Source: DASUDX01 sp036275365 (GTDB taxonomy: Bacteria > Pseudomonadota > Gammaproteobacteria > Nevskiales > Nevskiaceae). From it: DNA of 23,737 nucleotides. Positions 22,729 to 23,737 of the stretch are shown piece after piece. The notes beneath the pieces were generated by a model, which did not search any database, was not told the DNA's origin, and was given only the letters and a program-made list of their open reading frames with translations. Positions within the stretch are counted from its first letter, which is position 1. Each line of letters begins with the position of its first letter. The position numbers and the translations under genes were made by a program. The stretch is from positions 1 to 23,737 of the forward strand of contig DASUDX010000120.1 of assembly GCA_036275365.1 (NCBI GenBank). Direction: 5' to 3'.

Positions 22729-23737
22729 TGCTCAGTGACGAACTCCAGAAAGCGCTCGATGCGGCCTTTGTCTCGGCCCGCAGCGAAGGCTATGAACTGC
22801 TCACCGTCGAGCACCTGCTGCTGGCCCTGCTCTCGGATGGCAATGTCTCCCAGGTGCTGACCGCCTGCGGCGGCGATCTCGACAAGCTCGAAAGCGGCCT
22901 GCGCGACTACATCCGCGCCAACATCCACTCCAGTCCGGCCAATGCGGAGAGCGGGGAGGTGCAGCCCACGCTGTCCTTCCAGCGCGTCCTGCAGCGCGCG
23001 ATCTACCATGTCCAGGCGGCCGGCAAGAAGCAGGTCACCACCCTCAATGTGCTGGTGGCCCTGTTCGCCGAGAAGGACACCCACGCGGTGTACCTGCTGG
23101 CCGAGCAGGGCGTGACCCGGCTCGATGTCGTCAACTACATCTCGCATGGCGTGGCCAAGAACGCCCCGCCGGCGCCGCAGGAGTCCGGCAGCGGCGAGAG
23201 CGAGGACAAGGAAGACGCCAAGCCCGGCCAGCCCAGCGCGCTGGAGCAGTACGCGGTCAATCTCAACGAGCGCGCCGCCCAGGGACGGATCGACCCCCTG
23301 ATCGGTCGCGAGCTGGAGATCGAGCGGGTCATGCAGACCCTGTGCCGGCGGCGCAAGAACAACCCGCTTCTGGTGGGCGAGGCCGGGGTTGGCAAACCGC
23401 CATCGCCGAGGGGCTGGCCTGGCTGATCGTCGAGGGACGGGTGCCGGAGCTGCTGCGCGGCTCGGTGATCTACTCGCTGGACCTCGGCTCGCTGATCGCC
23501 GGCACCAAGTACCGCGGCGACTTCGAGAAGCGCTTCAAGAGCGTGATGCAGGAGCTGACCAGCCAGAAGGGCTCGATCGTCTTCATCGACGAGATCCACA
23601 TGATCATCGGTGCCGGTGCGGCCAGCGGCGGGGTGATGGACGCCTCCAATCTGCTCAAGCCGCTGCTGTCCTCGGGGGATCTGCGCTGCATCGGCTCGAC
23701 CACCTACCAGGAATATCGCGGCATCTTCGAGAAGGAT
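22728..23737 (+). CDS. clpA: ClpA unfoldase, N-terminal part, frameshifted and cut by the window end
   Basis: ClpA is the AAA+ unfoldase of ClpAP. Frame 1 (22728-23426) encodes the N-domain (MLSDELQKALDAAFVSARSEGYELLTVEHLLLALL, about 1-145), an acidic linker and the start of AAA1 (YAVNLNERAAQGRIDPLIGRE, RRRKNNPLLVGEAGVGK). It then goes wrong straight after Walker A lysine 223 and stops 10 codons later. From 23399 a second frame continues the family sequence without a break to the last base: AIAEGLAW, VIYSLDLGSLIAGTKYRGDFEKRFK, Walker B SIVFIDEIHMIIGAG and SGDLRCIGSTTYQEYRGIFEKD. Adding one A to the AAA at 23394-23396 would restore GVGKTAIAEGLAW. Taken literally, the product is 232 residues and inactive. 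AAA2 and the ClpP loop lie beyond the window. Confidence 0.93.
23391..23400 (+). other. clpA: Single-base deletion site in the clpA Walker A codons
   Basis: The bases GGCAAACCGC encode Gly-Lys and then lose frame. The family requires Gly-Lys-Thr-Ala, i.e. one more A. The missing base lies in an A homopolymer, the commonest place for indel sequencing errors, and both sides are otherwise fully conserved in sequence. Confidence 0.9.

Noticed and set aside
23391..23400. Programmed -1 frameshift in clpA
   Set aside because: The site is not an X-XXY-YYZ slippery heptamer, no downstream pseudoknot is obvious, and regulated shifting inside an ATPase P-loop has no known precedent in ClpA.

Overview
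This window reads as chromosomal DNA from a GC-rich gammaproteobacterium. Nearly all codons end in G or C. The housekeeping order purA, rnr, rlmB, rpsF-rpsR-rplI, dnaB, alr is the familiar gammaproteobacterial arrangement, and there is no priB between rpsF and rpsR, unlike enterobacteria. I cannot name the genus. No insertion sequence, phage gene, CRISPR array or rRNA is visible, and no gene-free stretch exceeds about 180 bases.

Left half (1-10297), mostly + strand and housekeeping. purA ends at a hairpin that also works as the terminator of a convergent tRNA-Leu(CAG) gene. The tRNA promoter overlaps the first bases of rnr (RNase R), which is transcribed divergently from the tRNA. rnr overlaps an OmpA-family lipoprotein gene. 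rlmB follows and overlaps an unrecognised exported Sel1-like protein gene. Next is the ribosomal operon rpsF-rpsR-rplI, with its own promoter, a structured leader and a strong terminator. dnaB and alr overlap by four bases.

Right half (10325-22253), membrane and secretion. gspC-gspD-gspE-gspF of a type II secretion system lie on the minus strand, without the pseudopilin or assembly-platform genes gspG to gspM. An unusual palindromic, heptamer-repeat element separates gspE from gspF. Divergent from gspC is a CHASE2-class III adenylate cyclase. Convergent with the cyclase is a 1222-residue TpsA-type filamentous haemagglutinin-like exoprotein with internal repeats of about 38 residues and a terminal acidic/cysteine tail; no TpsB transporter is nearby.

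Right edge (22402-23737). clpS overlaps clpA. The clpA frame is broken by one missing base exactly in the first Walker A motif. The coding sequence resumes perfectly in another frame until the window ends, so a sequencing error or a very recent mutation are the two likely explanations.

Overlapping stop/start codons are the rule here: rnr/lipoprotein, rlmB/Sel1-like, rpsF/rpsR, dnaB/alr and clpS/clpA. This suggests compact, translationally coupled operons. The least explained parts are the gspE-gspF repeat element, the 13-base complementarity between the gspC and gspD start regions, and the cyclase/TpsA pair beside the partial type II secretion operon.
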